Shown here one piece after another: positions 11,436 to 21,528 of a DNA stretch of 64,000 bases. The position numbers and the translations under genes were made by a program. The notes beneath the pieces are model-generated. The model saw only the letters and a list, made by a program, of their open reading frames with translations. It did not search any database and was not told the DNA's origin. This stretch comes from Monodelphis domestica (taxonomy: Eukaryota > Chordata > Mammalia > Didelphimorphia > Didelphidae), in contig NC_077227.1 in assembly GCF_027887165.1 (NCBI RefSeq), positions 441,581,895 through 441,645,894 on the forward strand, given 5' to 3'. Within the stretch, counting starts at the first letter, position 1. Each line of letters opens with the position of its first letter.

Positions 11436-11611
11436 GCCCTTGTCAGCAGCACATGCTAGCTGTCATTCATGTTCTGTGTGGAAGAGGCATGCATGCAAAG
11501 GACAGAAGCTGGAAATGGGTCATGCCTAAAACAAATACAAATGCAAGAAATCTTAGGTCAGCATGTACCTTATATAGGACCTGCCCTGTAGGAGAACTAG
11601 AGTTTGTTTGT

Positions 11612-11811
11612 TTTTATAAAACCTTACCTTCCCTCTTGGAATCAATATTGTGTATTGGTTCCAAGGCAGAAGAGTGGTAAGGGCTAGGCAATGGGGGTTA
11701 AGTGACTTGCCCAGGGTCACACAGCTGGGAAGTGACTGAAGATAGATTTGAACCCAGGACCTCCCATCTCTAGGCCTGGTTCTCAATCCACTGAGCTACT
11801 CAGATGCCCCT
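11612..11811 (-). mobile_element. SINE-A
   Basis: Full reverse copy, from 'aaccttaccttccctcttgg' to the head complement 'ccactgagctactcagatgc'. Confidence 0.92.
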
Positions 11812-11831
11812 GGAGATATAGAGTTTAAAGA

Positions 11832-12098
11832 GAGCAGCTAGGTGGTACAGTAAGCAGAGTGCCAGGCCAGGAGTCAGAAAGACTCATCTTTCCAAGTTCA
11901 AATCTGGTTTCAGATACTTACTAGCTATGTGCCCCTAGAAGAGTCACTTAATTTTACTTGCCTTGGGTTCCTCATCTGTAAAATGAGTTGGAGAAGAAAA
12001 TGACAAACCACTTCAGTATCTTTGCCAAGAAAACCTCAAATAAATCAGTGAAGAGTCAGACACAACTGGGAAAAAACTAAACAGCAACCAAACAATTT
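11832..12098 (+). mobile_element. MAR1 SINE
   Basis: Head 'gcagctaggtggtacagtaag', CORE-like 'cctcatctgtaaaatgag', and RTE-like tail 'ccaagaaaacctcaaat...agagtcagacacaact'. Confidence 0.92.
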
Positions 12099-12178
12099 AC
12101 ATAAAATTGGGTCTCTGCTTTAGCATTATTTTCTTACTAATCCCTTATACTCATTTAATACTTTCTACTTTTCAACTC

Positions 12179-12702
12179 GGGGTATATGGGGTGCTCAGGG
12201 AGGGGTAGTATCTCTGGTATGGAGGGCTTGTCGTGCCCTCCTAGGGCAGCTCTCCAGCCTCTGACACCCAGCTCTCATTTGTGGCTTCCAGTAGCTGCTA
12301 GCATGCGGCAGCGGCCACACCCCAGGCAACGGCTTCGACAGGCCGGCTAAACCTTGTGAGGGTAGCCATCGGGTCATCGACCCCTGGTGAACCAGGGCTC
12401 TGCTCACCCAGCATGTGAAGACTGCTTCAGCCAAAGAGACGGAAGAAACCAATAAGAAGGTTCAACGGCTGAGATGGCGACGCAGCAAAGCACTGTGGGG
12501 TGCTCAAGGTGTGATGGAGCACAAAAGACAACACGGCCATCCAATGCAGCTGAGTAAGTCTCCAGGTGTGACGACTTTTCATGCCACTGGACCCAGGCTT
12601 CCAACGCTGAGAGAGTGGGACTGTCTCTGTGCATGCATCGACTCTGTGCATCGACAACGCACAAAGACAATCGTCATCCTCTGTTACCGAGAGACTACTA
12701 CC
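12179..12702 (+). mobile_element. RTE-derived SINE with 12-bp target duplication
   Basis: A 524-base insert bounded by an exact duplication of acttttcaactc (12167-12178 and 12703-12714). It is GC- and CpG-rich compared with its surroundings (gcatgcggcagcggcc, catcgggtcatcgacc, tgcatcgacaacgc) and contains no open frame that looks real. I believe it is the opossum RTESINE1 family: both ends resemble RTE LINE ends, so it would be mobilised by RTE machinery. The intact duplication and retained CpGs suggest a recent insertion. It sits in a reverse-strand MIR-like sequence. Confidence 0.8.
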
Positions 12703-12714
12703 ACTTTTCAACTC

Positions 12715-12815
12715 ACTCTCATACATACTATCTAATTTGAGCCTCGTCTTGTAGGTAGAGAGATGAACTAATATTATGCCCATTTGACAGATGAAGAAAC
12801 AATTTGAAAGAAGTT
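12715..12815 (-). repeat. MIR-like fragment, target of the RTE-SINE
   Basis: 'ctaatttgagcctcgtcttgtaggtag...atgcccatttgacagatgaagaaac' is reverse-strand MIR sequence continuing from before 12179. Confidence 0.6.
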
Positions 12816-12869
12816 TATTTGATTTTCCATTTCATAGTACCTCCCTCTTCACTTTCAGTCTATTTATGC

Positions 12870-13391
12870 CAGTTCAATCCACCAAACATGTACTAACTAC
12901 CTATAATTTGCTAGGTACTTCCCTGGCGCAAAGGATAGAAATCAATTTTTTTAAATGACTTAACCTTTGATATCGAGAAGCTTATAATCTAATTGGAGGA
13001 ATATGACATGCATTCACAGTAGCTTGTGAAAACAATGGAGAGGTCAGACTAAGTGGTCTAAGGAAACCTGAGGAGATAAATCATGCTTTTACCTAGGGTA
13101 TTTAGGGAAGGTGTCAGAGTGGAGCCTTTAAGGAAGGGCAGGGTACTAAGAGCTAAAGCTGTGGAAGGTGTACATGCTAGTCATGTGGGACAGGCTATTC
13201 CAATATCTCGTGGCAGGAGAAAAGAAACAGAAATCAATGGGCACTTGTGGGGATCAGCGGGCCATCCAGTTTGACTTGAATGTAGAATGTTTGGAGGGAA
13301 GTAGTGTGAAAATAGACTGAGAAGGGAGATGGGAAACAAGTAGTGAAAAATCTTTTGATGACAATCGATGCATCAGACAGACCACTTTTTT
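12870..13391 (+). repeat. R1 repeat; left arm of an inverted duplication
   Basis: R1-type head ('accaaacatgtactaactacc') and body. From about 12968 it is homologous, in inverted orientation, to 17.4-17.97 kb, including shared details such as 'tttgacttgaatgtagaatgt', 'gatgcatcaga' and the junction to the next SINE. Confidence 0.7.
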
Positions 13392-13660
13392 TATTTTACT
13401 TTTTAGAGGTAGCTATGTGGACCAGTAACTAGGTCCCAGAGTCAAGAAGACCAGAGTTCAAATATGGTCAAAGACACTAACTGTGTGACACCAGGCAAGT
13501 CATTTAACTTCTGTTTGCCTCAGTTTTCTCAACTGTAAAATGAGAATACCTACCATGCAGGGTCATTGTGAGGATCAAATGAGGCAATGATTGTAAAAGG
13601 CTTATGTAACACATTGCCTGGCTCATAGTAAGCTCTATGTAAATATTTATTATTATTAAG
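13392..13660 (+). repeat. CORE-SINE (MIR/THER1 type)
   Basis: Complete: tRNA-like head with the unusual 'tagctatgtggaccagtaac', CORE 'cctcagttttctcaactgtaaaatgag', and tail 'catagtaagctctatgtaaatatttatt'. Confidence 0.88.
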
Positions 13661-13935
13661 CATAGAGACATAGGGTAATGGATGGAGCACTGTACCTGAA
13701 GACACAAAGACCAGAGTTCAAATCTGACCTCAGACACTTACTTGCTGTGTGACCCTGGGAAAGTCATTTTAAACAGCTTTGTCTCCGTTTCCTCATCTAT
13801 AAAAAGAGGATAATAATAGCATCTACCATAGAAGGTTGTTGAGAAGGAAAATGAGATAATAATTGTAAAGGGCTTAGAACAACACCTAGCACATAGTAAT
13901 TGTCATATAAATATTTATTATTATTATTATTACTC
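13661..13935 (+). repeat. CORE-SINE (MIR/THER1 type), second copy in tandem
   Basis: Same architecture, directly abutting the previous copy, ending in an ATT repeat (13912-13933). Confidence 0.88.
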
Positions 13936-14284
13936 ATTTCAAGCATCTGTTATTTTATTGGGGTTGGTATTCCATCCATGTCTTTACAGAAAGTTTCCAT
14001 TGTTTATTTGGTGGACAGAAGAAGAAAATTATTTCCTGCTGGCTAAAACTTTGGGAATGAGTCTCTCCCAACATAGCTAAGTTCTTGGATGTCGCACAGC
14101 CCATTACTGGGACCATACTCTTCCTAGCTCAGTAGGAAATGTTAGAGTTTACTCTCTACCAGATTAGCTTTTGGGAATACAATGTTGCTTTGTAGCACAA
14201 TGAAACTACAAAGAACACTTCCCTCCCATATCTGAAATTTAATACAATAAAACCTCTAAAACATTTATTCATAGTATTAAGATA

Positions 14285-14540
14285 TGAGAAAGACTGTGGA
14301 GAGCTTCTTCATCTCACATATAAGGAAACTAAAGTTCAAAGAGGTGAAATGACTTGACCAAGGTCATAGTAATAAGTAACAGATTTAGGATTTGAACCCA
14401 GGTCTTCTGACTCCAAAAAAAGTCCAATATCTTTCTCTACATCACATCTTCCCCCAATCCCCAATCCTGGTGTGTGACCTTCATCAAGTGAATTAATTTC
14501 CATGCCTCAGTTTCTTTACCTGTAAAATTGCAACTAAATT
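14285..14540. repeat. Two MIR fragments, opposite strands
   Basis: 14285-14450 is reverse-strand MIR ('aaggaaactaaagttcaaagagg...gatttgaacccaggtcttctgactcc'); 14465-14540 is a forward-strand piece ('ggtgtgtgaccttcatcaagtg...tgcctcagtttc'). Confidence 0.75.
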
Positions 14541-15139
14541 ATTTACTTCCCTGTCAAGACAACATAAGAATCACAAAGATAGAAGAAAGGCATTTTATAA
14601 ATTTAAAGGGTTCTATAGGCAAAGGAAATAGTATTAAGGCTTTTTCAAGTCATGAAATAAGGATTTGGAGCAAGCCTCAGTCCCAAATGAAAAACCAGTT
14701 TTATGATATAAACTGTGTAGGGGCAGAGCCGAACATCTTCATTCCCACTCTGGTAATAATGGGGGCTGAACCTCCCCTGCTAATTAGTCACTGCAGCCTT
14801 AGCTCTACACCATTTCCCAGCACTCTGGGAACCTAAATCATTTAAGGACTTAATGGAGTTCTAATGTTTTTGCTGTTGTTTAGATTATTCATCCGATTTC
14901 ACCACACATCCATTTCTCATTCCCCCACAGTTTACCTCCTCACTTCCCTCTTATACATCATGTTCACTGCCGGGCCTCAGTGTGAGTTAATGATGTTGTA
15001 CTTTGTCTGATATCTATCATTCCACCACATCTTTCATTGAATAAGCAGGTGGGTCCTGGGGCTTTGCCTTTCTCCAATTGCACTGGGATATGGGGGCAGG
15101 AAAGAATGTATCCCTTCCAGAGAAAGCTCCATAGCAATT
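14541..15139. other. Unclassified stretch
   Basis: No family recognised. The frame at 14528-14836 has no domain. Confidence 0.4.
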
Positions 15140-15452
15140 CCAGAGTGATATGAAGAGAGGTGAATGTGAAATGGGATCCGTGGCAGAGCTGGAAGGTAGC
15201 AGAGTGCTTGGGCCACTCCCTTCTCCCTCTCCACAGTCACTGAGAACATTCCTCACTTCTCCCACCCCTTTGCCCAGAAGTCCAAAGGGAGGGCTTTCTC
15301 CTTCCACTGTGTGAGGTAAGGTGGGGAACACCCAGCAATAGGGATTAAGACCACGGCACACAATTTGTGAGGGAATAGGCATGGCACTTGGTCTGAGGAG
15401 ATGGAGTGGGGGTGGGGCTTGGCATTCCATTTTAAAAGGTTTGCCATCACTG
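15140..15452. mobile_element. GC-rich hAT-type miniature element
   Basis: It shares 'gggccactcccttctccctctccac', 'tttgcccagaag', 'gaggtaaggtgggg' and the terminus 'aggtttgccatcactg' with elements at 32.4, 47.3 and 50.0 kb. The right flank is ttctagag, fitting a hAT target. The left end is blurred. Confidence 0.65.
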
Positions 15453-15514
15453 TTCTAGAGCATAATCCAACTCCTTTCATTTTACATTTCACAGTAATTT
15501 CTTCCTGTATTGGA

Positions 15515-15673
15515 CATCTTTGGCAACCTGATGAAACATATGGACCCCTTCACAGAATAATGTTTTTAAAAACATGAAATAAAATGCAGAGTATTATAAA
15601 AGGAAGGCAATTATATTGAAATGTATTAAAATTTTTTAAACAAGTTTTTGGACCCCAAGTTTAAGAACCCCTG
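15515..15673. mobile_element. hAT-like non-autonomous DNA transposon
   Basis: 'cctgatgaaacatatggacccc', 'aggcaattatattgaaatgt' and the terminus 'gtttaagaacccctg' match, in opposite orientation, the elements at 5.0 and 25.5 kb. The flank after the terminus is again ttctagag. Confidence 0.65.
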
Positions 15674-15887
15674 TTCTAGAGGATTCCTGGAAGGTAGGTG
15701 AGGCTGATTCTAGGTTTGGGGTGAGTGAAAGAAGAAATACTCTCTTGTGCAGGCTGGGGGGGGGGTCTGTTTTGTCATTGAGAAATGGGGGAAAAGCACA
15801 GGCCTATTATTAGGAGTGAAGAGGAGGTAATGATCTGGCAAGATTGTACAGCATTTGTTGGAGATGGGAAGGGAGGGAGAAGGAGGA

Positions 15888-16160
15888 AATAAGCATTTAT
15901 ATATTGCCTACTATGCCCCAGGCACTGTACTAAGTACCTTTTAACAAATACTATCTCATTTGATCCTCACAACAACCCTATGAGGTAGGTACTTTTATTG
16001 TCCCCATTATACAATTAAGGTAACTGAGGCAAGCAGAGATTAAGTGACTTGCTCAGTATCACACAGCTAGTGAGTGTCTAAGACCAGATTTGAACCTGAG
16101 TCTTCCTGACTCCAAGTCTAGCACTCTAGCCATTGTTCTACCAGTTGTCTCAGTGGACAA
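15888..16160 (-). repeat. CORE-SINE (MIR/THER1 type), full length
   Basis: Reverse copy from 'aataagcatttatatattgcc' through 'ctatgaggtaggtac', 'acacagctagtgagtgtct' to 'ctagcactctagccattg'. Confidence 0.88.
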
Positions 16161-16349
16161 CAAGACCACCATCACCATGAAGAAACACCAACTAAGTACC
16201 AAATTGCATTAGTTATTGGTTCTCATCTTCTAGCATCTTAGAAGACAGAATAGATAATTGATATTTATATAACTTTGGGTCTATTCCCCAATCCCTAGGG
16301 GTAGGGGAGGAGCAGGACAAGTGTTCAGCTCAGGTATGCTTCAAAACTA

Positions 16350-17335
16350 GTAGTCAGGAGTAGAGCCAACATGGCAGAAAAAATACACAGAGCCTATCCT
16401 CCAAAAACTATGATATAACACCTCAAAACAAATTCTAGAGCAGCATAACCCACAAAAAAGACAGGATAGAATAATTCTTAGCCCAAAACAACTTAAAAGG
16501 CTGGACTAAAAGATTTATTGCACCAGAGTCCACTCTGGTGGAGCGCAAAGAAACATGTCAACACAAGCTCCACCATGGCAAGAGCCTTGGGAGTGGCTAA
16601 ATCAGCAGCAAAGGTTTCTGGAGCTCTTAGCCACAAGTGGTAATGGGGGACTGGGGGACAGAGTCAAACAAATGCTCAAAAGGAAATTACAGAGATCCCT
16701 TTGCTGGCTCTGGGTGCAAAACTCTTGTCATATTGCTCATATACAGATCCAGGTTGCTGTCTGGAGTCATAGTCTCAGGGTGAGGAAAAGCACTAGCACA
16801 CATCATTGCTTGTAGCCAGAGGGGAACAGGGGAGCCTGGTCACAGTTCCAAGGCAGGAAGGAGTGCTTGTGTTCACAGACTAGAGCACAGACCAAGAAGT
16901 ATTAAAGACATCTCTCCTTATATCCTACCACCTTGGAAGGACTGAAAGCAGTTCCATCCCCAGAGCTACCTCTGAAAGCAGCTGCACAAAGAACTCAAAA
17001 CTTGGAACAGTGCTTCTTTTATCACAGAGAGCCCAACTTGAACAGTTTTTTTTAAGTTAAAAGGAAAGGGAAAAGCCTGAAAAATGAACAAACAACAACA
17101 ACAACAAAAAGTCAATGTAGAAAGTTATTTTGGTAACAGGGAAGACCAAAACATAAACTCAGGAGAAGATAACAAAGTCAATATTTTATTGAGAAATAAA
17201 TATTAATTACTCTCAAGCCCAAAAAGAATTAACAGAGGAGTTCAAAAAAGATTTTAAAAATCAAATAAGAGAGGTAGAAGAAAAACTGGGAGAAAAAATA
17301 TGAGAGTAACACAGGGAAATCGCAGGGGGTGGGGG
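16350..17335 (+). mobile_element. L1 LINE 5' fragment (5'UTR and start of ORF1)
   Basis: 'caggagtagagccaacatggcag' is typical of the marsupial L1 5' end. Further on, 'gaggagttcaaaaaagattttaaaaatcaaataagagaggtagaag' reads EEFKKDFKNQIREVEE, like the ORF1 coiled-coil. No ORF2 or 3' end follows; the inverted-duplication arm begins about 70 bases later, so the rest was lost or never copied. Confidence 0.65.
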
Positions 17336-17404
17336 GAGGAAGTCAATGGCTTGGTAAAGGAGGCACACACACAAAAAAAAGAAGAAATACCTAGCAAGTA
17401 TCTT

Positions 17405-17975
17405 AGGTCAATTTGAACTCAGGTTTTCCTGACTCCAGGTCCTAGTTACACTGGTCCACATATCTACCTCTAGAAAGTTAAAAAAAAAAAAGCAGTCTAA
17501 TAAAATGTAGTCTTTCTGATGCATTGTTCTTTCTAGTTCTCTTCCTGTTATATTTTGGATAAACTACAACATCCTTAGATTGTGATCCAAAGACTTTTAC
17601 CACCTGTCTCCCATCTCCCTTCTTAGTCTAGTTTCACACTACCTCCCTTCATACATTCTACATTCAAGTCAAACTGAACCACCTACCGATGACCCGCATA
17701 GGTTCCTGTTGATTTCTGTTTCTTTCCTCTTGCCTCTAGATATTGGAACAGTCTGTCCTGCATGACTAGGATGTACACTTTTCTCCTCTTTAGGTCTTGA
17801 TATCTTGTTTTTCTTTCAAGGTTCCACTCAGATACCTCCTCTAAACACTAAACATGTTACTTAGATCCTCAAGTTTCTTAGACCATTAGCCTAACTCTTT
17901 GATTCTTTTCACAAGCTACCTTGTAACCATACCATCTCCCTCCCATTAGACTATAAGCTTCTTGAAATCAAGCCT
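17405..17975 (-). repeat. Right arm of the inverted duplication (R1 + SINE edge)
   Basis: Read on the minus strand it aligns with 12968-13470: 'agaagcttatagtctaatggg', 'gtagcttgtgaaaa', 'acatcctagtcatgcaggacag', 'ttccaatatct', 'tttgacttgaatgtagaatgt', 'gatgcatcagaaagac', then 'agaggtagatatgtggaccag' of the adjoining SINE, which breaks off at about 17388. Confidence 0.75.
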
Positions 17976-19080
17976 GTCTCCAACTGGGTCAGAAAGGAGA
18001 TGGTGGTCAAGGGGGTAGTGGTGGTTTGACTTTACTTTTCATATATTGCCTCTTCTCTGTCCCTCAAAGTACCCTACTGCTTCCCCTAGGGCAGTCTTAC
18101 TATTCTTTTCTTTGTATGGCAATTCTTTTGCAGTTGTTGAAAAAGAGTTGTCCTCTTCTCTCAACTGGACAGTCACTCCCCAGATGATGCCATGAGGGGT
18201 TAGGCTGGAAGCAGAACCAATGGCCAGGGGGAGAAGGGGGTTGATATACTGACACTTCAAGGGCTCTTCTGGTGCTTTCCTTAATGGAAAACAGAAACTT
18301 TCAGTTTTGCTAATACCAAACTAAAGCTCACGGATAATCCCAAAAGGAGAGATTATAATTACAGAGATGGGGGCTCACATGCATGCAATGCTTTCAGATT
18401 ACAAAGTTATTTCTCCACAGTATAGCAACCCTCAGATATAGTGTGGGAATTTAATACTGTCCTGTATCCCCTTTTTGACATCCCATAACAACCTTTGAAT
18501 TTTAAAGGGGAAGAAGTTGAATCTTAAAATTGAAGCTATGATATGATATGATATTTCTGAATGAGGCAGGAAACAAGGTCATTGTTTATTTGTAAACAAA
18601 CCTAATTAAGATAGTAAAGCTCAGATTGAATAAACTAGGTAAAGTCTGGCAAAGAAAAGTGGATATGCCAGTGTGGGGCCATTCTAAATGTCATTGGTGA
18701 TTCCTGGCATTTGGAAGATGGGTTTTTTGGTCTGGAGTAATAAGCCTCTTTAATTGGGGGGAGGGAGGGGTTGTAAATTTTTAAAAATAAAATAAATATT
18801 TGAATTAAATTAATTAAATAGATTATAAAATTTAAAAAAATCTCATTCAAAGAGGCTTGGGGAAGGGAGTGCATAAATTGGAGTATGGGGAAGAAGTAGG
18901 AGTTTCTTTCCTTGGAATTCCAGACTGAGTAGATGTGCTGTTGGGCTGGGAAGGTGGGAAGGGGGTGGGGGGAAAAAAGGCTGCTAAGGAACCTCCCAAC
19001 CACAGATGCCTTCTTTTGCCTCTGGCTCACTTTTTTTTAATTTAAAAAATAATTATAAATTAAGATAAAGTCTCTAGAGA
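17976..19080. other. Repeat-poor stretch
   Basis: No gene, RNA or repeat was recognised apart from an AT-rich patch (18776-18840) with an adjacent G-rich run (18757-18771). The minus-strand frames at 18039-18260 and 18635-19030 lack any recognisable domain. Confidence 0.45.
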
Positions 19081-19084
19081 ATTT

Positions 19085-19250
19085 TAATCAAAATAATAGG
19101 TAGGACATGTATTATCATTCCCATTTTATAGATAAAAAATTGTGGCCCAGCATGGAGATATAACTTGCTCAGTTGCCAGTAAGTTGAAGACCTGGGATTT
19201 GAACTTTGGCTTTAAATCCAAGGTTCTGTCCACTGTGGTATATACTGTGC
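19085..19250 (-). repeat. MIR-type CORE-SINE
   Basis: 'ttcccattttatagataaaa', 'cagttgccagtaagttg', 'gacctgggatttgaac' and 'gttctgtccactgtgg' in reverse-strand MIR order. Confidence 0.75.
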
Positions 19251-19424
19251 CAAATGCGTGTCCAATCTCCCAACAGATCATGAGATCAGGGACCACATTT
19301 CATTTCATCTTTGTATTTTCCCCAGCTTAGGGGGAAGTGAGGACTCACGTGTGCAGATGATCCTCTCAAGGGAACCACAGCTGTTCATATTTTTATGCCA
19401 CCCTGAGGTTTGCAAAGCACTTAT

Positions 19425-19760
19425 CTAGAGGACCACAGATTTCTAGCTGGAAGGGATCTTAGAGATCAGGGAGTCCAACCACATTGTTTTGCAGAATAAG
19501 TAACTAAAGTTTAGAAAGATTAAGTGATTTGCCAAAGGTCCCACAGGCAAGGTTTAGATTCAAACCCAGGTCCTCTGATGCCCAAAGCAGGGTTCTTTCC
19601 CATGGTTACAGTGACTTGCTCTAGGCATGACAGGCTCTGAACATCCCAAGGCTTAGAGAAATAAAGAACCTGCATCTAGCCAGTAATTGTCAAAGCCAGC
19701 ATTTCAATCCCTGACATCCAACTGAGCACAGGGATCTTTCCACTGCTCATGCATTAGCCA
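19425..19760 (-). repeat. Two abutting MIR copies
   Basis: First copy 19425-19610 ('gctggaagggatcttagagatc...gattcaaacccaggtcctctg'); second, more decayed copy 19620-19760 ('cagtaattgtcaaagccagc...gatctttccactg'). Confidence 0.7.
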
Positions 19761-20157
19761 GCTTGATTCTAGGCTCCACAACAAAAGCATCTCTGCGACA
19801 GACACTTCTTACACTAAAACTCAAACAGCTATGGCTACAGAGAACCCTCGGACCAAGACTGCTAAAATGCTAAAAATATTTGTGCAAAAATGGTCTTCCT
19901 AAGATCCATTATATCACCTGGTTCAGAACTTCCCAAAGTTCTAGGCTCATGCAGATTGGGTTCCATTTGGAGGGGTATCTTCCTAAAAGGTCATTTTCCT
20001 CTTTGACTAATTGCCCTCCTAGAGTTTATCCTAGAAAATCTCCAATTGTATGTGCATACAAATCCTTAAAGCAGCAATTGCCCACCATGTAGAGAACAGC
20101 CCTTAATTCATTCCATAGAAAATGTAAAAATATTAAAAAATCAAAGTCCGTCAATTT

Positions 20158-20341
20158 GGGGACTGCTGGGTAGCTCAGTGGATTGAGATGGGAGGTCCTG
20201 GGTTCAAATATGGCCTCAGACACTTCCTAGCTGTGTGACCTCGGGGCAAGTCACTTGGCCCCCATTGCCTAACCCTTACTACTCTTCTGCCTTGGAACCA
20301 ATACATAGGATTGATTCTAAGATGGAAGGGCTTTAAAAAAT
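20158..20341 (+). mobile_element. SINE-A
   Basis: Head 'gactgctgggtagctcagtgg', centre 'ctgtgtgacctcggggcaag', tail 'ggaaccaatacataggattg'. Little diverged. Confidence 0.93.
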
Positions 20342-21070
20342 CACAGAAATCTATACTTTGTGTATCTAACACAGGTATCCTTGAAAGGACCTCAACTTGA
20401 GGTTTCCAACAGGGCAAAATTTTCCCATTCTAGTGAATCTCTAGCTGTCCCACAATGTCCTACACAGCTCTATATACTCATATACCAGACTCATAATATT
20501 CCCTATGGCTTGGGTAACCCCTTAAAAGCCAAGCAGACTTTGGAGTTGCCAAACATTCAGCTCTCTTCCCATGAGACACACACTGTCCAAATCATTCATA
20601 GTAATGCAAAATCCAGGTCCTTTGTTCCCCTCCAATCTCAGAAAGACTCTTCTTTTCTTTAAGTGGCATGGCACTCATGAACAAATCACCTGCCTCTTGA
20701 ACTTGGGGTTATTTGTAAGGCATACCCCAAGGCAGATGCTACCCAAGTATCTCCCTTCTTTGGATAGAAGGTGAGTTTCTGGGATCACACTGCCTAGAAC
20801 ATAAAAATCCCCTCCACACAGCCACTTGGGATTCAGGGCATAGTCCATGGGCTTGATTCTTGAGTCATATGTACCAACATGTGCCTCCCTCTGCTATGTC
20901 CTTCTACAGAAACTCTTGATACTCCACCATTCTCAGGGGTTATTGTTGTCTCCCGGGTTGGTACAGTTCACTACAAGGAATGTTCCTCCAAAACCAAGTG
21001 GGTAAGAAAGTAGTAGGTGAATTTGTGTTCCTCCCATGTGCTTCTCCCCTAATAAAATGTATAGTATAAG
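20342..21070. other. Unclassified stretch
   Basis: No family recognised. The + frames at 20360-20774 have no domain and overlap each other. Confidence 0.4.
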
Positions 21071-21074
21071 GATT

Positions 21075-21235
21075 CATAATAATAATAGGTAGCTTTACAG
21101 TTTGCAAAGTACTTTATAAATAATCTCATTTTATCCTCATGACAACCCTTTGAGGTAGGTGCCATTATAATCCCTATTTTACAGTTGAGAAAATGGAGAC
21201 AGGTAGATCTTAAGTGACTTGATCAAGGCAGCTAT
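21075..21235 (-). repeat. MIR-type CORE-SINE
   Basis: 'gcaaagtactttataaataatc', 'ccctttgaggtaggtgcc', 'cctattttacagttgaga' in reverse-strand order. Confidence 0.8.
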
Positions 21236-21528
21236 AAAGAATTCTTGGGGTTAGGAGCAAATGCACATAGAGAGACTTTCCTTTAGCTGAAGCAGGGTCC
21301 AATCTACCATAGCCTGGGATGTCCTCTTGACTAGACAAATGGTAAAGGGCCGAGCAGTTGGGTTGACTAACTCTTATAGACTACTACATAGGGGTAGCTC
21401 CTCCCACAATAGTCAAACTTCCCAAGACTCCTAATCAACCAAATCATCCTAGAGTCAATGCGAATCAACAAAAGTCTATAAAGAGTTCTCTTGGTCCTTT
21501 TTCTTCCTAACAAGGCACCAATGGACAC

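Noticed and set aside
12195-12783. Overlapping 85-118-codon frames in GC-rich DNA, as a possible exon
   Set aside because: The segment is an RTE-SINE with a target duplication; the frames run across its borders.
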